Part shown: positions 1 through 11,238 of the stretch, piece after piece
Layout of the letters: the number at the start of each line of letters is the position of its first letter
How positions within the stretch are numbered: the stretch's first letter is position 1
Position numbers and translations under genes: made by a program
Source: Zarea fungicola
Taxonomy: Eukaryota > Ascomycota > Sordariomycetes > Hypocreales > Cordycipitaceae
Assembly (NCBI GenBank): GCA_900169235.1
Contig: FWCC01000224.1
Coordinates: 1 to 64,000 of the forward strand
Direction of reading: 5' to 3'
Length of the DNA: 64,000 bases
The notes under the pieces: model-generated
The model's database searches: none
What the model saw: only the letters and a program-made list of their open reading frames with translations
Told to the model about the DNA's origin: nothing

Positions 1-1149
1 TAGGGGGGTGGTGGGCGTTAGTGGCCGTGGTGGTGTGCTTGACGTGCTGACGTGCAGCAGACAGTGCGCGCTGAGCCGATGCCATGGAAGAGATTCGAGC
101 AGGGATTGGCGACCAGTCCAACGAAGGCAGGCCAATACAGACAGACATTGTCTATTTGAACAACAAAATGTATTGCCGTCGTCTTGTACCATATTTGATA
201 CTGCCTGGTACCGGGTAACCGCCAGCGACGAGCGACGGGTAGGAGATGCTGCCAGCTGGCAAACACACGCAAGGTGACAGACACAACACAGACAATACAC
301 AATCAAAGTCGCTCTGCATCATCATCGAAATAGTCGACATACCTCCAATGGGGTCGGACGCGGACAGATTCGCTTGCAAGCAGTGCAAAACACCCTGAAA
401 GAGGGTCTTGCAGGCTAGAATCGTCATCAACCAGAGACATTGAGAGACATTGTTCCCACTACCGGCTCCCAGGCCTCCCTTTGTTCCAAGGGACCCAATC
501 ATGGCTCCGAGGCTCCAACGACTTTACCGATGCCCAAGACATTGTTCTGTAGCGCAGGCCATGGACAGAGGGAGACCTTTCTGCTTTCGTCCAGGCTAGC
601 AGCGATGGCTGGCGTGGTTGCATTCCAGCGCCACCACGTCCCGCCCATAGCTGGAATTCAAGGCGTCTTTGCCGGCTTCAACAGGAACCCCACGCTCGAG
701 AGAGAATGTCTACTTGAAAGCTGGGTTTTTCGAGAATTCTTCTTCCTTCTTTTTACGAAATATTCAATAAAGTCCCCTTTCAACCATTCTCGCCTCTAGC
801 TCGTGTGACGTCTCTTTCTAGGCACAGCTTCTATTACGCCACCAACACAGCCGGGTCTACAAACAGACTTGTTGTCCTAGTGACATTCAACGGTCAACAT
901 ACACAAGCCTCCTCGACTAGCTCAAGATAGCTACTACATCCAGTACCGGCACAAGGACCTTGCAGCTCGCTCAGGCCATCACTCAATCCCAATACCAAAC
1001 CGGACGGACATTGAATCACAAATCTTCAACAATACCACTGCCTGGGGAAACAGTTTCGACAATAAACTCCACTTCCCTTTACTTTAATTAATATCGGCCC
1101 ACTTGGAGCAATATTACAGACAGGCACCAAACGGCCTTTGCAGCTCAGC
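1..1149. other. Intergenic sequence and probable leader of the coiled-coil gene
   Basis: No open frame here looks like a protein: short frames overlap on both strands and have no conserved composition. The last 300 bases are CT-rich and lead into the gene that starts near 1150, so they probably contain its promoter and 5' leader. I see no RNA gene or repeat. Confidence 0.4.
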
Positions 1150-2667
1150 ATGCAAGGCAGCTCCATTATCGCAAATGAAGATGCCCCAATAATAAAGGGG
1201 CATGAATATGCACCAAGGCGGCGCATGACAGACCACCTGAGCGCCGACTCCGACACAACGGGCCTCGCCATTTCCTTCCCTCTCAGCATCTCCAACCAGC
1301 AAAAGAGCGACACAGGTTCCTGCAGGCTGGAAAAAACAAATACAACCCCTTCAATAACGTCGCAGCGCCCGCATGCTTCTCATCTAGCCACCAAACTCAC
1401 CGACTCCGACTCATCATCCCCGGCCCCCAAGCCGTCCTTGCCGCCGGTGGACTCTCCCACAGCGGTCGCCCAAGCTAGACAAGGGTCGCGCGACATTCCT
1501 CCACAGCCCACTAATAACAACCTTTCTCCTGGCCTCGACACTCCTGACCTCTCTTCACCTTGTCAAGAATCAACTTGGTCACATTACGCTGGCCGTCTTC
1601 GTACCATCAGTCAACTACAGTCGCCCACAATCTACACGACGCCTGCTCCAAGAACCCGCCCCACGCGAGAGTCGTCACCAGCCACCTCAATAAGACGGTC
1701 CACACCAACGACGACACCAAGCTCCTCAACGCTTTCCTTTATTGCCTCGAAAATGTCAGTCTTCAAGGCCTTGCGATCGCCCTCCGTCCCGGGCGCGGAC
1801 TGCGGGAACGAACTCATTGACCTGGACATTGAGGCTGCCCTCTTCCCAGGCGGTGCCGCCCATGAAGGACAGGCTTTCTCGCCTGCCGCCTACAAGAACC
1901 TCCAGATGAACGCCGTCGGGCTGCTACATCGCTTCCAGGCGGCCTATCAAAGTCAAACGATTGAGTTCCGTACAACAAAAGCGGAGAAGGAGGCGCTCGA
2001 AGACGAAAAGAGCGAGGCACAGACGAGGGCACAGCACGCCAAGCTGCAGCTGGAAGAGGTTTCCCGCAAGGCAGCTGAGAAGGAGGCCGCTCTGCAGGCT
2101 TACATTGAAGAGCTGCAGCGTGAGAATAGAGCACTGACACAAGACCGGCAATCAAGAATGAGCCGCGTGGCGCCCTCGGTGGTGTCCACCCTGTCCGAGG
2201 ATCTCGGCGCGGAAGAGGACCAGTCAAACAAGATGTGGCGCCGCAGCGTCGATACATTCAAGACGGAGACGGGCTCCGATACAGACGAGGAGAGCGTCGC
2301 CGATGCGAGCATCTTCTCGCGCTCACGAAGCCCTACGACAGCGACAGCCATTTCCGAAATCAGTCCCGTGGAGCCAGTCTCACGTAGCCGGCTCTCACTG
2401 CCGGCACCGTCCCTTGCAGTCGCTGCCCCCTCGCACCAAAAACCTCAGCAAATGACTGCTTTCCGCAAACTCATGAAGGGCATCGCAGGCGAGACAGAAG
2501 TCCGCATTGTCACAGAGTGCAATAACTGCCACGGCCAGGACGCCAGTGTGGCTTGGGACACGGCGGGTCTCATGCGGGATGAGAACCGCGGCCTCAAGGA
2601 GCGAGTGACCGAGCTGGAATCGGCGCTCGAAGGGGCTCTGGATGTAGTCAATGGGCTGCACCTATAA
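1150..2667 (+). CDS. Conserved coiled-coil protein of unknown function
   Basis: A single-exon frame of 505 codons plus stop. The first 200 residues are Ser/Thr/Pro-rich and disordered. A more ordered part begins at an in-frame ATG at 1753 (residues start MSVFKALRSPS) that has an A at -3; this may be the true start, giving about 304 residues. It is followed by a long heptad-like coiled coil rich in E, K, Q and A at about residues 275-335 of the long form, an acidic serine-rich linker, and a C-terminal block with a short CNNCHG motif and a second predicted helix ending at the stop. I recognise no catalytic domain. The composition suggests a cytoskeletal or scaffold protein of filamentous fungi, but this is inference. 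The upstream neighbour is unknown; the downstream gene is convergent. Confidence 0.6.
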   Translation: MQGSSIIANEDAPIIKGHEYAPRRRMTDHLSADSDTTGLAISFPLSISNQQKSDTGSCRLEKTNTTPSITSQRPHASHLATKLTDSDSSSPAPKPSLPPVDSPTAVAQARQGSRDIPPQPTNNNLSPGLDTPDLSSPCQESTWSHYAGRLRTISQLQSPTIYTTPAPRTRPTRESSPATSIRRSTPTTTPSSSTLSFIASKMSVFKALRSPSVPGADCGNELIDLDIEAALFPGGAAHEGQAFSPAAYKNLQMNAVGLLHRFQAAYQSQTIEFRTTKAEKEALEDEKSEAQTRAQHAKLQLEEVSRKAAEKEAALQAYIEELQRENRALTQDRQSRMSRVAPSVVSTLSEDLGAEEDQSNKMWRRSVDTFKTETGSDTDEESVADASIFSRSRSPTTATAISEISPVEPVSRSRLSLPAPSLAVAAPSHQKPQQMTAFRKLMKGIAGETEVRIVTECNNCHGQDASVAWDTAGLMRDENRGLKERVTELESALEGALDVVNGLHL

Positions 2668-3418
2668 AGCCAGGAGAGCCAAGAAGGCTCCATTTTTGTT
2701 TTGTCTTTTATTCATGTGATATAATGTGGCGTTAAAGGAAAGGGTTTGGACTTTGCCTTTTTTATATATTTAGATGGGGTTGGAAACTACCTACCTATTA
2801 CTAAAGAGCCTGCGGCCATGACCAACGCAGGCTACTGAAAATTATATTAGCTAGAGGTTAACTCTGCAATACATTTATAGCTCATCTTGTGCTGGATAAG
2901 TGCCTTTTAGTAAATGGGTGTTTTTAATGCGCATATACGTTTGTCAACAGCAGGTGATGAACTGCTCAGTAGACTCATTCGTGAGAGTCCATTGAGCCCA
3001 AGTGCTGATTCTATCAAACCTACATCCTTTTTCTGTATCACAGAGTCAAGGTAGACACATTCCGTGGATGGTAATTTCTTTATATTTCCCAAGCACCGTA
3101 GTTTACAAGGGCAGACGCATCTAACAAATGAAAAGCAAAAAGATATATGATATGATGCCCGCAACCCCATTTCTCCCTCGGGATAAACCTCTCCTTGATG
3201 AAGATTTCAGTGTCCGGCCTTTTTCTAAGCATGTACCAAAAGGATGTGGACATTTGCCACCCTCTGGATGCCACCCTATGGCTGCGAAAAAAACAACGTG
3301 CCCCCATTGCTTGACCGAGTTTTTGTACACATTTCCGCGCCCACATGCTGGCTAGTCAAAATGACGTCTTGATTTTCCACACAATTTTCCCTAGCATCAC
3401 CCCGCTCCCTCGTTTTGT
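2668..3418. other. Convergent intergenic region
   Basis: This region lies between the stop codons of two convergent genes and should hold both 3' UTRs. It is AT-richer than the genes. No protein, RNA gene or repeat is supported. Confidence 0.35.
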
Positions 3419-3921
3419 TTAATGGTGGGCCTCCTCGCCGTGGTGGTGCTCATCTTGCATGAAAAAGTGCTCGTAGGTGCAGTAGCCCGCGAAGAGGACG
3501 GTTGCCGTGCCGAGTCCGGGGAGCGTGCCGCGGTAGCGGTTCCAGCGGGAGAAGACACCCTGGAATCTCCAGGCGTCACTGCACCAAAACCAGTATGTTA
3601 GCGATCAGACAAGTATGAATTTTGCGGCGCGTTTCGTGTTCATAGCGGCAGAAGGTCGGATGTTTGGGTATAAACTAACGCTCTCTCCCAAGGATCGTAT
3701 CGGGGCTTGCTAGCGGCCTCCTTGAAAGCACGCATGCTGAAGCCTGTGATGTTGGCCTTGCCGCCCTGGGCCGCCCGTAGTACTCTATTCCATCAACCAA
3801 ATGTTAGCCTCTGCCTCTGTACTCATTACTCGGATCTCTCTCGGTCGGGTATAGGACGTTGGCAGTCGCAGAGGCGCCAATTGCTTGGGGAAGCGTCGGA
3901 ATCGCACCTTGTGGGAAGCAT
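3419..3921 (-). CDS. NADH:ubiquinone oxidoreductase accessory subunit, NDUFB3/B12 family
   Basis: Three exons on the minus strand: 3908-3921, 3680-3784 and 3419-3578, with GTGCGA/TAG and GTTAGT/CAG introns. The spliced product is 92 residues. It carries the family signature: an N-terminal amphipathic part containing GFSMRAFKEAA and DPWERA, then WRFQG..RWNRYRG, one membrane helix (about residues 58-76) and a histidine-rich tail ending HHHGEEAHH. Members are single-span accessory subunits of the membrane arm of mitochondrial complex I. The first exon is only 14 bases, so automatic callers can miss this gene. Exon phases agree at both junctions and the length fits fungal homologues. Confidence is high for the family and good for the first exon. 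Confidence 0.85.
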
Positions 3922-4993
3922 TGTGAGGAATTGATGAGCCGAATGTCGGGTTCTGGCGACTAAAGGTAGCTTGGAGGAGAGAATATGGGAGATGCTGGTA
4001 AGCTGGGTTGCTGGCGGCGCGATTGGGTGAGGCGGATCAACTCTCGGAATAATATTCTTCCAGCAGAGGCCACTGAAGCCGAAGCTGCAGGCAGTCGCTT
4101 GCAGGCGGTTTGCAGGTGTTTTGCAGGCGTTTTTGGCGGGCGGCGGCACTGGACTACTGCGGACGCACGGGCCACGTCCGATCTTGTGCCTCTGCTGGCA
4201 CCTCACGCTTCAAAGGTGCAGGTGCTTGCTCTGCAACATCAACAGATTGCTTCATCGACTCTGCATTTCCAAGCACTCCCACCTCCCGTTTCCGCTACAA
4301 TTTTTAATTCAGGTTTCCATCGTGCAGTACGGCTGGCAGCTATTGTCTGCGCTTGCGAAAATACTAGACCTCCCGCCGATTCAAATAGCCCTTGCCCGAC
4401 TGTTATTTTGGGCTGCACACGACCCGCGACACACGACTCAGCATTGCTAGGACAGCATACGTTAACCTGAAAATTCTGATATAAATTCAGCTCCAGCTTC
4501 TCAACCAGCAGTTACCCCCTCTTCCCTCCCGGCGTCGTGCGAGGTTAGAGGGCCTGCTAGCAGAAGCTTATTTGACCAGCCTCCAGGTTGCATTGTCCAC
4601 CCCGACCCAATGCACCCTCACCAAGGACCTCCGCAACCACCTCAACATCCCACCAACCGTTCGTAGGGTCAGTCCTATTCCCGACGAGGACCTCCGTCGA
4701 GAGCAGCCCAAGAGGTACTCCGAAGAGCGCGTGCACAAGTACGAAGACGAGAGGCAGGAGAGCCACAACAGCCTCAAGGGCAGATTATTAGGGCGCGAAA
4801 CCCGCGAAACCCGCTACAACCGCAGCACCGATTCATTCCCCCGGCACCTGGTCTGAATCCGAATCCTCTGCATTCACCCGGCTACTCTCCCCCGCTACCG
4901 GCCAATAACGTATTTGTACCGCTCTGCTATCGACCGCCACTACCGCTCCCACCACCACCACCACCTCCTCCTCGACAGCCACCCGTTGCCGTT
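3922..4993. other. Divergent promoter region between the NDUFB3 homologue and the Caf1 homologue
   Basis: The two flanking genes diverge, so this 1.07 kb holds both promoters. Four spaced GCAGGC words occur at about 4087-4130. From 4667 to 4993 the frame of the Caf1 homologue is open and would encode a Q/P-rich peptide; an in-frame ATG lies at 4610 but is cut off by a TAG at 4664-4666. This is either a long leader or an extra N-terminal segment made by a splicing form I cannot resolve. Confidence 0.4.
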
Positions 4994-6542
4994 ATGCCCC
5001 CGCAACTTAGGGGCTTCGGCGCGGCCGGCCCAGCGCCTTTCCACCAGCCTCGATTCCCATCGCATGGGCAACCCCAAGGCGGCCCCATGGCCGGCAACCA
5101 GTACCTGAATGCGAATGGCCAGATGAACCCCTTTGGCGGCGCCAATGGCAATTTCAACGTGCCTGGGCTGAATGGCGGCGGCGGCTTCGGAGACGGTGGA
5201 TTCGGTGGCCAGGCTTCTAGAATGGGTTTCGCACACGGCCCGGCAGGCCTCCAACCACCCCAGCACGCTGGGCAGCTACACCACAATGTCCTCATGGACC
5301 ATCCGACAATGAGACCTCAGCAGAATAGAGGGCGTATACGCGAGGTGTGGAAACATAATTTACATGAGGAAATGGCGGTTCTGAGAGAACTAGTGGAGAA
5401 GTATCCTTATATTGCCATGGTTCGTTTTGATGCCCTTTGGCTGAATGTGGAACCATGTATGCTGACAAAAGACTTAGGACACCGAATTCCCAGGCGTTGT
5501 ATCAAGACCAATGGGATCATTTCGTGGCAAGAGCGACTATCACTACCAATGTCTGCGCACCAACGTGGACATGCTGAAAGTTATCCAGATTGGATTAACA
5601 CTATTCAACGAAGAGGGCGAGACACCACCAGCACGACCTGGTCCGGAACTGGATCTCGGCCCTGAAGTGCAACGAAGCGCCAACCAGGGCCCATTCCCGT
5701 ATGCGTGGCAATTCAACTTTAAGTACTCTCTGAAGGACGACATGTACAACGAGAAATCCATCGAGTCCCTCCAACAAGCTGGAATCGACTTTAACGTGCT
5801 CGAGCGCGACGGCATTGACCGCCACGAATTTGCGGCTCTGTTGATTCCCTCGGGGCTCGTGTGCTTTGACGACGTCAAGTGGCTCTCCTTTCACGGCGGC
5901 TATGACTTTGGCTACCTCACCAAGCTGCTCATCTGCACGGCGCTCCCTAATGACGAAAGCGACTTTGACCACAAGATGAAGCTCTACTTTCCCACCACAT
6001 ACGACGTTAAGCACCTTATGAAGCATGCTATTCGACTGCACAACTCTGGCATCTTGTCGCCGGCAGATCCCGGTAGCGCCGAGATTCTGCAAAAGTTTGA
6101 GCACAAGTCTGGGCTGGAAAACATCGCCGAGACACTCAAGATTAAGCGCATTGGCTCGGCGCACCAGGCGGGCTCAGATTCGCTCCTCACGGGCAAGGTG
6201 TTTTTCCAGATGCGTGATCGCATCTTCAACGGCGACATTCCGGACGAGCACATTGGCAAGATTTGGGGTCTGGGCATTCCCGACGCGGGCATCATGATTC
6301 CCGCGCTGATGAGCCGTGGGGACGAGGACGGCGGTGTCGGTGCCGCCGGCATGATGAATGGCACGCCGCGCACGCCCAACACGCACACGGCGCAGCTGGC
6401 GACGTCGACGCCCAACAACAGCAACAGCAACCAAGGGCAGCAGCAGCATGGCGCCAATGGTCTCGCCAACATGGGTCCCATGACGCCTGGCGGAGGTGGA
6501 GGAATCTTTGGCAGCTTTGCTTTTGCCGGATCTAGCAGATGA
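4994..6542 (+). CDS. pop2: CCR4-NOT complex deadenylase subunit Caf1/Pop2
   Basis: Two exons, 4994-5419 and 5478-6542, joined over a 58-bp intron (GTTCGT...TTAG); the product is 496 residues. The first about 105 residues are Gly/Pro/Gln-rich. The DEDD nuclease follows: the intron falls just before the DTEFPG motif, which supplies the first Asp and Glu; the next Asp is in GGYDFGYL and the last in the QAGSDSLLT block. The C-terminus is a low-complexity Asn/Gln/Gly tail. Caf1 shortens mRNA poly(A) tails as the catalytic partner of Ccr4 on the Not1 scaffold in the cytoplasm. All four catalytic acids are present, so the enzyme should be active. The chosen ATG is the first in an uninterrupted frame, but the frame is open further upstream to 4667, so the N-terminus is less certain than the domain. 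Confidence 0.93.
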
Positions 6543-7308
6543 TTGAGTCCAACCAACTGAGGAAAAGGATCTAGCAGATGACCGAAAAACGTGAAGAAAA
6601 GAACTACAATGAAGTTTGAATACCAGCGTTGTTGTGTGTGTTTTTGTAACACACATTTATACTATATCAAAGAGTGACGTCAATTGACGAAAAGGGGTTG
6701 AAAAGATGACTTGAACTGCCAACATTTGAATCTTGAAGTTGTTCTTTTTTTTTCTGTGTATTCACTGGTTTGAGTATTGGAGTTTTAAAGAATCAAGGAC
6801 TGGGTTTGTCATGTTAAAGAAAGACGGAAGAAGAAGGAAGAAAAGAAACAAGGACAGCGATGGAAATCAATCAGGCCGGTTTACGTCTTTTACACCTTTT
6901 TTTCTTTCTCTTGGGGCTTTTCTTGTATTTTTTTCTTCTTCTTTTTCGTGAGAAATGGGATGAGATGTGGAAAAACAGCGAAAGTGTGGGATGGGGTTTT
7001 TGGTTTTGTTTGCTTCTTTATTAGTTGTTTTGGTTTTGGTAATAAAACATTAATTACAGTCATGAATTTTCGAATTTGCGAAATAATGCGACCAGATTTG
7101 ATGGATATTGATTTGTAGTTGTATTTCCGTTAATAATCATGAGCCTAAACCAGGAATGCAGTTCCCAAAACACCAATTTGTACTTGGACTTTTTCAAAAT
7201 GAAGTTTCCAGAAAAGAGAAGAACAGAATATATCAAACGCCGATGCAGGTATTTTACCAAAAAACAACAACAAAAGGATATAAAACACAGCAAGGAGCAG
7301 GAAAGAAA
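6543..7308. other. Convergent intergenic region
   Basis: This T-rich and A-rich stretch between the Caf1 and Fyv10 homologues should carry both 3' UTRs. No gene or structured RNA is evident. Confidence 0.35.
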
Positions 7309-8796
7309 CTAGGTAATAAAGACCCTCTTCAACCCATCGGCCGGATACACCTCGCCGGTGAACACATCCTTGACCAGCGCCGGCGGCAACCCTGCCTTTC
7401 GCGACTGTGCGTCCAGCCGCTGCCGGCCATAGACGCGGCCGTTGGGGAGAAGCACCAGGTCGTGCTCGACGTGGCTCTTTGTGTGGTGCGCGTACGGCAC
7501 GTTGCGGGCGAGGTCGTTGAGCTCCATGGAGCAAATCGGACAGACGCCGTGGCCAATGGTGGATGGTGGTGGCGGTGCCGGCTGCTGATTGCTGCTGCTG
7601 TTGCCCTTTGAAAGGGACAAGGCGGCAGCCGCGTGCTGGCAGGCGGGCGTCTTGAGGGCGGAGAGGCCGGACGAGAGGGCAAGATGGAGCAGGGGCGCCG
7701 AGGGCAGGTTGAGGAGGGTGTTGTGGGCGGTGGTGAATTCATCGGCGAGCCGGGTCCAGCGGTCGTGGGCGTAGAGGTGGGCGTAGGCATTGTTATTGCT
7801 GCCGCTGCTGCTCCTGGAGGTGGAGGTACCGGATGGCGGGGGTGGAAAGGCGAGCAGGCCGCCGGCTTGCTTGACGTCTTGGGGGTAGGTTTGCCAGTAC
7901 GGGATGAGGTGCTTCCTGGCGTGGGCAATGGCTTCGAGGAGTTTGGGTTGGGATTGGGTGCGGATGAGCTCAATGTACTGTTGGAAGCGGAGGAGGAACT
8001 CGAGTTTGCTCTGCAAAGATGTGTTAGTTTCCTGGATAAGCTGTGATGATGGGGATGAAGGGGTTGTCAAAAGAGCCAAGAGCTGACGAGTGAAAACGTA
8101 CCCCGTTCTTGCGCAACTCTTTTTTATTCTCGGTACACCAGGCCAGGGCCTCGGTGATGCTCCCGTTGAGCAGGGCCTCGCGGATCAGACTCATGCTCTT
8201 AAAGGTGTCGACGTCGACGAGCGCCTCCATACCGCGCTCGCGAGCCAGCTGCTCGGCACTGGCGCTGTAGCCCTGGCGCAGCAGGTAGTCGGCGAGGAGG
8301 CGGTCGAGGCGGCGGCGGCTCCAGGCCTCGTACTTGACGTCCTCGGCCGAGGGGATGGCGTAGAGCTGGTCGAGATGGATGATGCGGGCGGCGGCCTGGG
8401 CGTGAAGGCGCTCCTCCTCGCGGGCGTGGGCGTCGAGCTTGCGCTTGACGCCGCGCATGCGGGCAATCATGGCGTCGATGTTGCGGAGGGCATCGTCCTG
8501 GGAGGCGCGGCCCGAGGCGGCGGCGGTGGCAGCGTCCTTGAGGAGGGTCTTGAGGGCGGTGGTGTCCTTTTCGATGGTGAAGTGGGCGGAACGGAAATTT
8601 TTGCGGAGGAGCTCGTTGGGGAGGCGGAGGAGGGGCTGGTCCTGTAAAGAGAAGAGAATAAAGAGCACAGGTGGTTAGCGAGGATTCTGGGCGAGCTCCG
8701 GGATTGAGAATGATTGGGATTGATGGGTATGATGGCGATACTTACGAGAAGAAGATGCTCGCCGTGCTTGAGCGTAGATTGCTCATGTTCAGCCAT
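7309..8796 (-). CDS. fyv10: GID/CTLH ubiquitin-ligase subunit Fyv10/Gid9 (MAEA family)
   Basis: Three exons on the minus strand: 8746-8796, 8102-8641 and 7309-8010. The introns are GTAAGT/CAG and GTACGT/CAG, and the product is 430 residues. It starts [17 protein letters not shown] and continues with the conserved block [24 protein letters not shown] coiled coil is followed by a LisH motif (about residues 122-155), the CTLH segment (about 160-215), a CRA-like part, and a C-terminal atypical RING (about 353-400) beginning CPIC and including [12 protein letters not shown]. In yeast this subunit pairs with Rmd5 to form the catalytic module that degrades gluconeogenic enzymes when glucose returns. 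A short Ser/Asn-rich insert at about residues 256-275 is lineage-specific. Domain order and length are normal. Confidence 0.93.
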
Positions 8797-11238
8797 CGTT
8801 TGCTAGATGGGCCTCCCGATGAGATGAGGCAAACGATGGCATGTGGTGTATGGTGTTTGGAGGGTTCAGGTTGATGATTGCAGCCTGCTTGACGGGAACA
8901 AGGTAGGATTACGTAGAGGTAGGCAGTGACAAACGGAGACGAGCCTAGCCATTCCGTATGCGGAGTCCGGAGGGACCTGGGATTGGTGGGTGTGTCAAAT
9001 TCGGGATGATGAATCTAGTATAAATAGCTTGAATACGGAATAGGAATCAAGAGCTATAATATTGTAGTAATAAATAATAAATAATAATTCTTCCCTTTGC
9101 TATGTTTACTGCCGTCACTGTCATTGACTGCTCTCATAACATCATTGGAGTGGATGGAGGCCGGGATACTGTAGCAAAGTAGGTACATGCAGCGACTTTA
9201 GTGGGCTGGTGGGCTTCAGGACGGCAATCGACAGCTGGTCCAGTGGGCTGTACAGTGAGCTTACAGCGGCCGGCATACCGTAGCTTGGCGGGGTTCGGAG
9301 AGGCTGGTGAGGCGAGGGGATACAAGTCGGGATTGACGAGTGGCCGAAATGGGTGCATTGCGGAATGGCAAGTCAATGTAAAATACTTGGCATAGGGTTC
9401 ATTTTGCGTTGGGGTTTGCTGATTCTACAATTTTACATGTTTCTCAAGGTTGTGGGCGGTTGACGTGCCACGGTCGTCGGTTTACATGTCTGTACCTTGA
9501 TAATACATTGGTGGTAGACGCAGTCACATCTCCCTCTGGCAGATCTCTAGTACGCTCTGGTACAAATGACTGGGAACCGAGTCTGTCGTTTGAGGGCCAT
9601 TGGCAAGCGTCCTTGAACATGGATGCCGACCCGACATGGCGCATGCAAACATGAGCAGTCGATTGCTTCAGCCACGTACGGACGATGGAGCCTTCATCTG
9701 CCATCCGGGTAATGCCGTGCTGCTGAACCATTTGTGCTCAGCTTGCACGGTGGCGGATGGTGCGTCGGATAAGAGAGAGTCGTGCTGAGACATGTCGCCA
9801 CATTGGAGCTGCAGCTTGCCACCGGGCCGGCCTCGACAACGCAATAATGGTGTACCAGTAATTTGATGCAGGCGTGATTCCAGCTGCTCATATTGCTGCA
9901 GGAGTTTCTGTACTGTGCAGGAAAGAGTAGAGGCAATTTTATTGCTTGCTTCCGAGATGACATGAATGGCAAATGATGTTTGCGTTTGCTCAGTAACCAG
10001 TATTAATTAATTACGCCGTGCTGGTACACTCGTCTTGATTGGGTGGATTCCAGGGCAGTTGAGAAGATTGACACCTAATATTCCAGGCAGCGATAATCCG
10101 GCTTCATATAACTGCCTCAGGCTGCACGTGTTGCGCTGGCTCCCCGCCTCCAAACCTCGTGACTTGGGTAGCCAGCCGCCGCCCACCCTCGCCAGTCACA
10201 GCCAGTCTCTGACGGTCCCCCCAGCCTGCCAGCCTGCCAGCCTGCTAGTCTGCCCGCCTGTCTGCCCGCCTGCTAACAGGTACTAAGTAGTAGCTGCTGC
10301 ACGCGCCACTGTCAAGTCCTGCCAACTGGTACGTGCCGGCTGCAACTGACGAACCCAACCAACAAAAACCAAGATCCGTTTGAATCAAAAATTTCGCAAA
10401 TTTCATCTGAAAATTCATCCCAACCCGGCATTCTTCATTCACTCCCTTTTTTTCCCTCTCCTTTTTTGATACTTTGGGCTCTTTCCTTCTTCTTCCCATA
10501 GTACAGCGCCGCGCGCGCTTACATCCTGCCGCGACATCACGAGATTTGGAACCACGCAAAAACACGTGAGGCAAAACCCGTGATCTACCACCCCAAGCGG
10601 CCCAGCAAAACACATGATCTGGCTGGTAAGTGCTCCTTTTCTTAGCACCTTGGACGACTTGTTTTTGATGCATTCGACTTGTCCTGCTCGCCATTTTGAT
10701 GCCGCCAGTGCGAGTGTCCCTTTCCCTCGTCGCACCCATTTCTCAACCCCTGAATCCTTTTTTCCCCATGTACCGTACCTCGTTCTACCTGCTCATCACC
10801 ACATGATGGACCGGCCTGCCTGTCATCCAACATGGACTTTGCACATCTCATCATGGACAACATGTATCGAATCACTGCATATTCACATCTCTATTGATGG
10901 TCTGCTACGTGTCGTCGCCGCTCCAGTTGCTGCCCGCAAACGCGACTTTTTCTGCGCCTTTTCATGCTCATCACCAACCAACTCAACTCAACTCAAACGG
11001 TTGTTGTGTTGCATGGATGGATGGACCTTGTCAAGAGCATCATCTGCTTTACCATCAAAAAGGGCTCATTGATTTATCTGCGCCCCCATCTCAACTACCC
11101 CTCTGCTTGACTTGCCCATTCACTCTCATCCATTCCGCCCTAGTATCTCTGCATGCCGTAACCTCTTGACTCTCTCTAACTCTCACTCTCACTAGTGTAG
11201 CCTATACAACCGTAAAGCTGGATTATAAATACCCCATC
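8797..11238. other. Divergent intergenic region upstream of the Fyv10 and Cbf1 homologues
   Basis: 2.4 kb between two divergent genes. No convincing coding frame. A CTGCC/CAGCC-type simple repeat lies at about 10,218-10,262. From 10.4 kb to the Cbf1 start the sequence is CT-rich, as in the long leaders of fungal regulatory genes. Confidence 0.35.
10218..10262. repeat. Imperfect CAGCCTGC/GCCTGTCTGC simple repeat
   Basis: Short words CCAGCCTG and TGCCCGCCTG recur head to tail. It looks like a diverged microsatellite with no associated gene. Confidence 0.6.

Noticed and set aside
7329..8678. Long frames on both strands over the Fyv10 gene, including plus-strand Gly/Ala/Glu-rich frames
   Set aside because: They are shadows of the real minus-strand gene in GC-rich codons; they lack domains and sensible splice sites.
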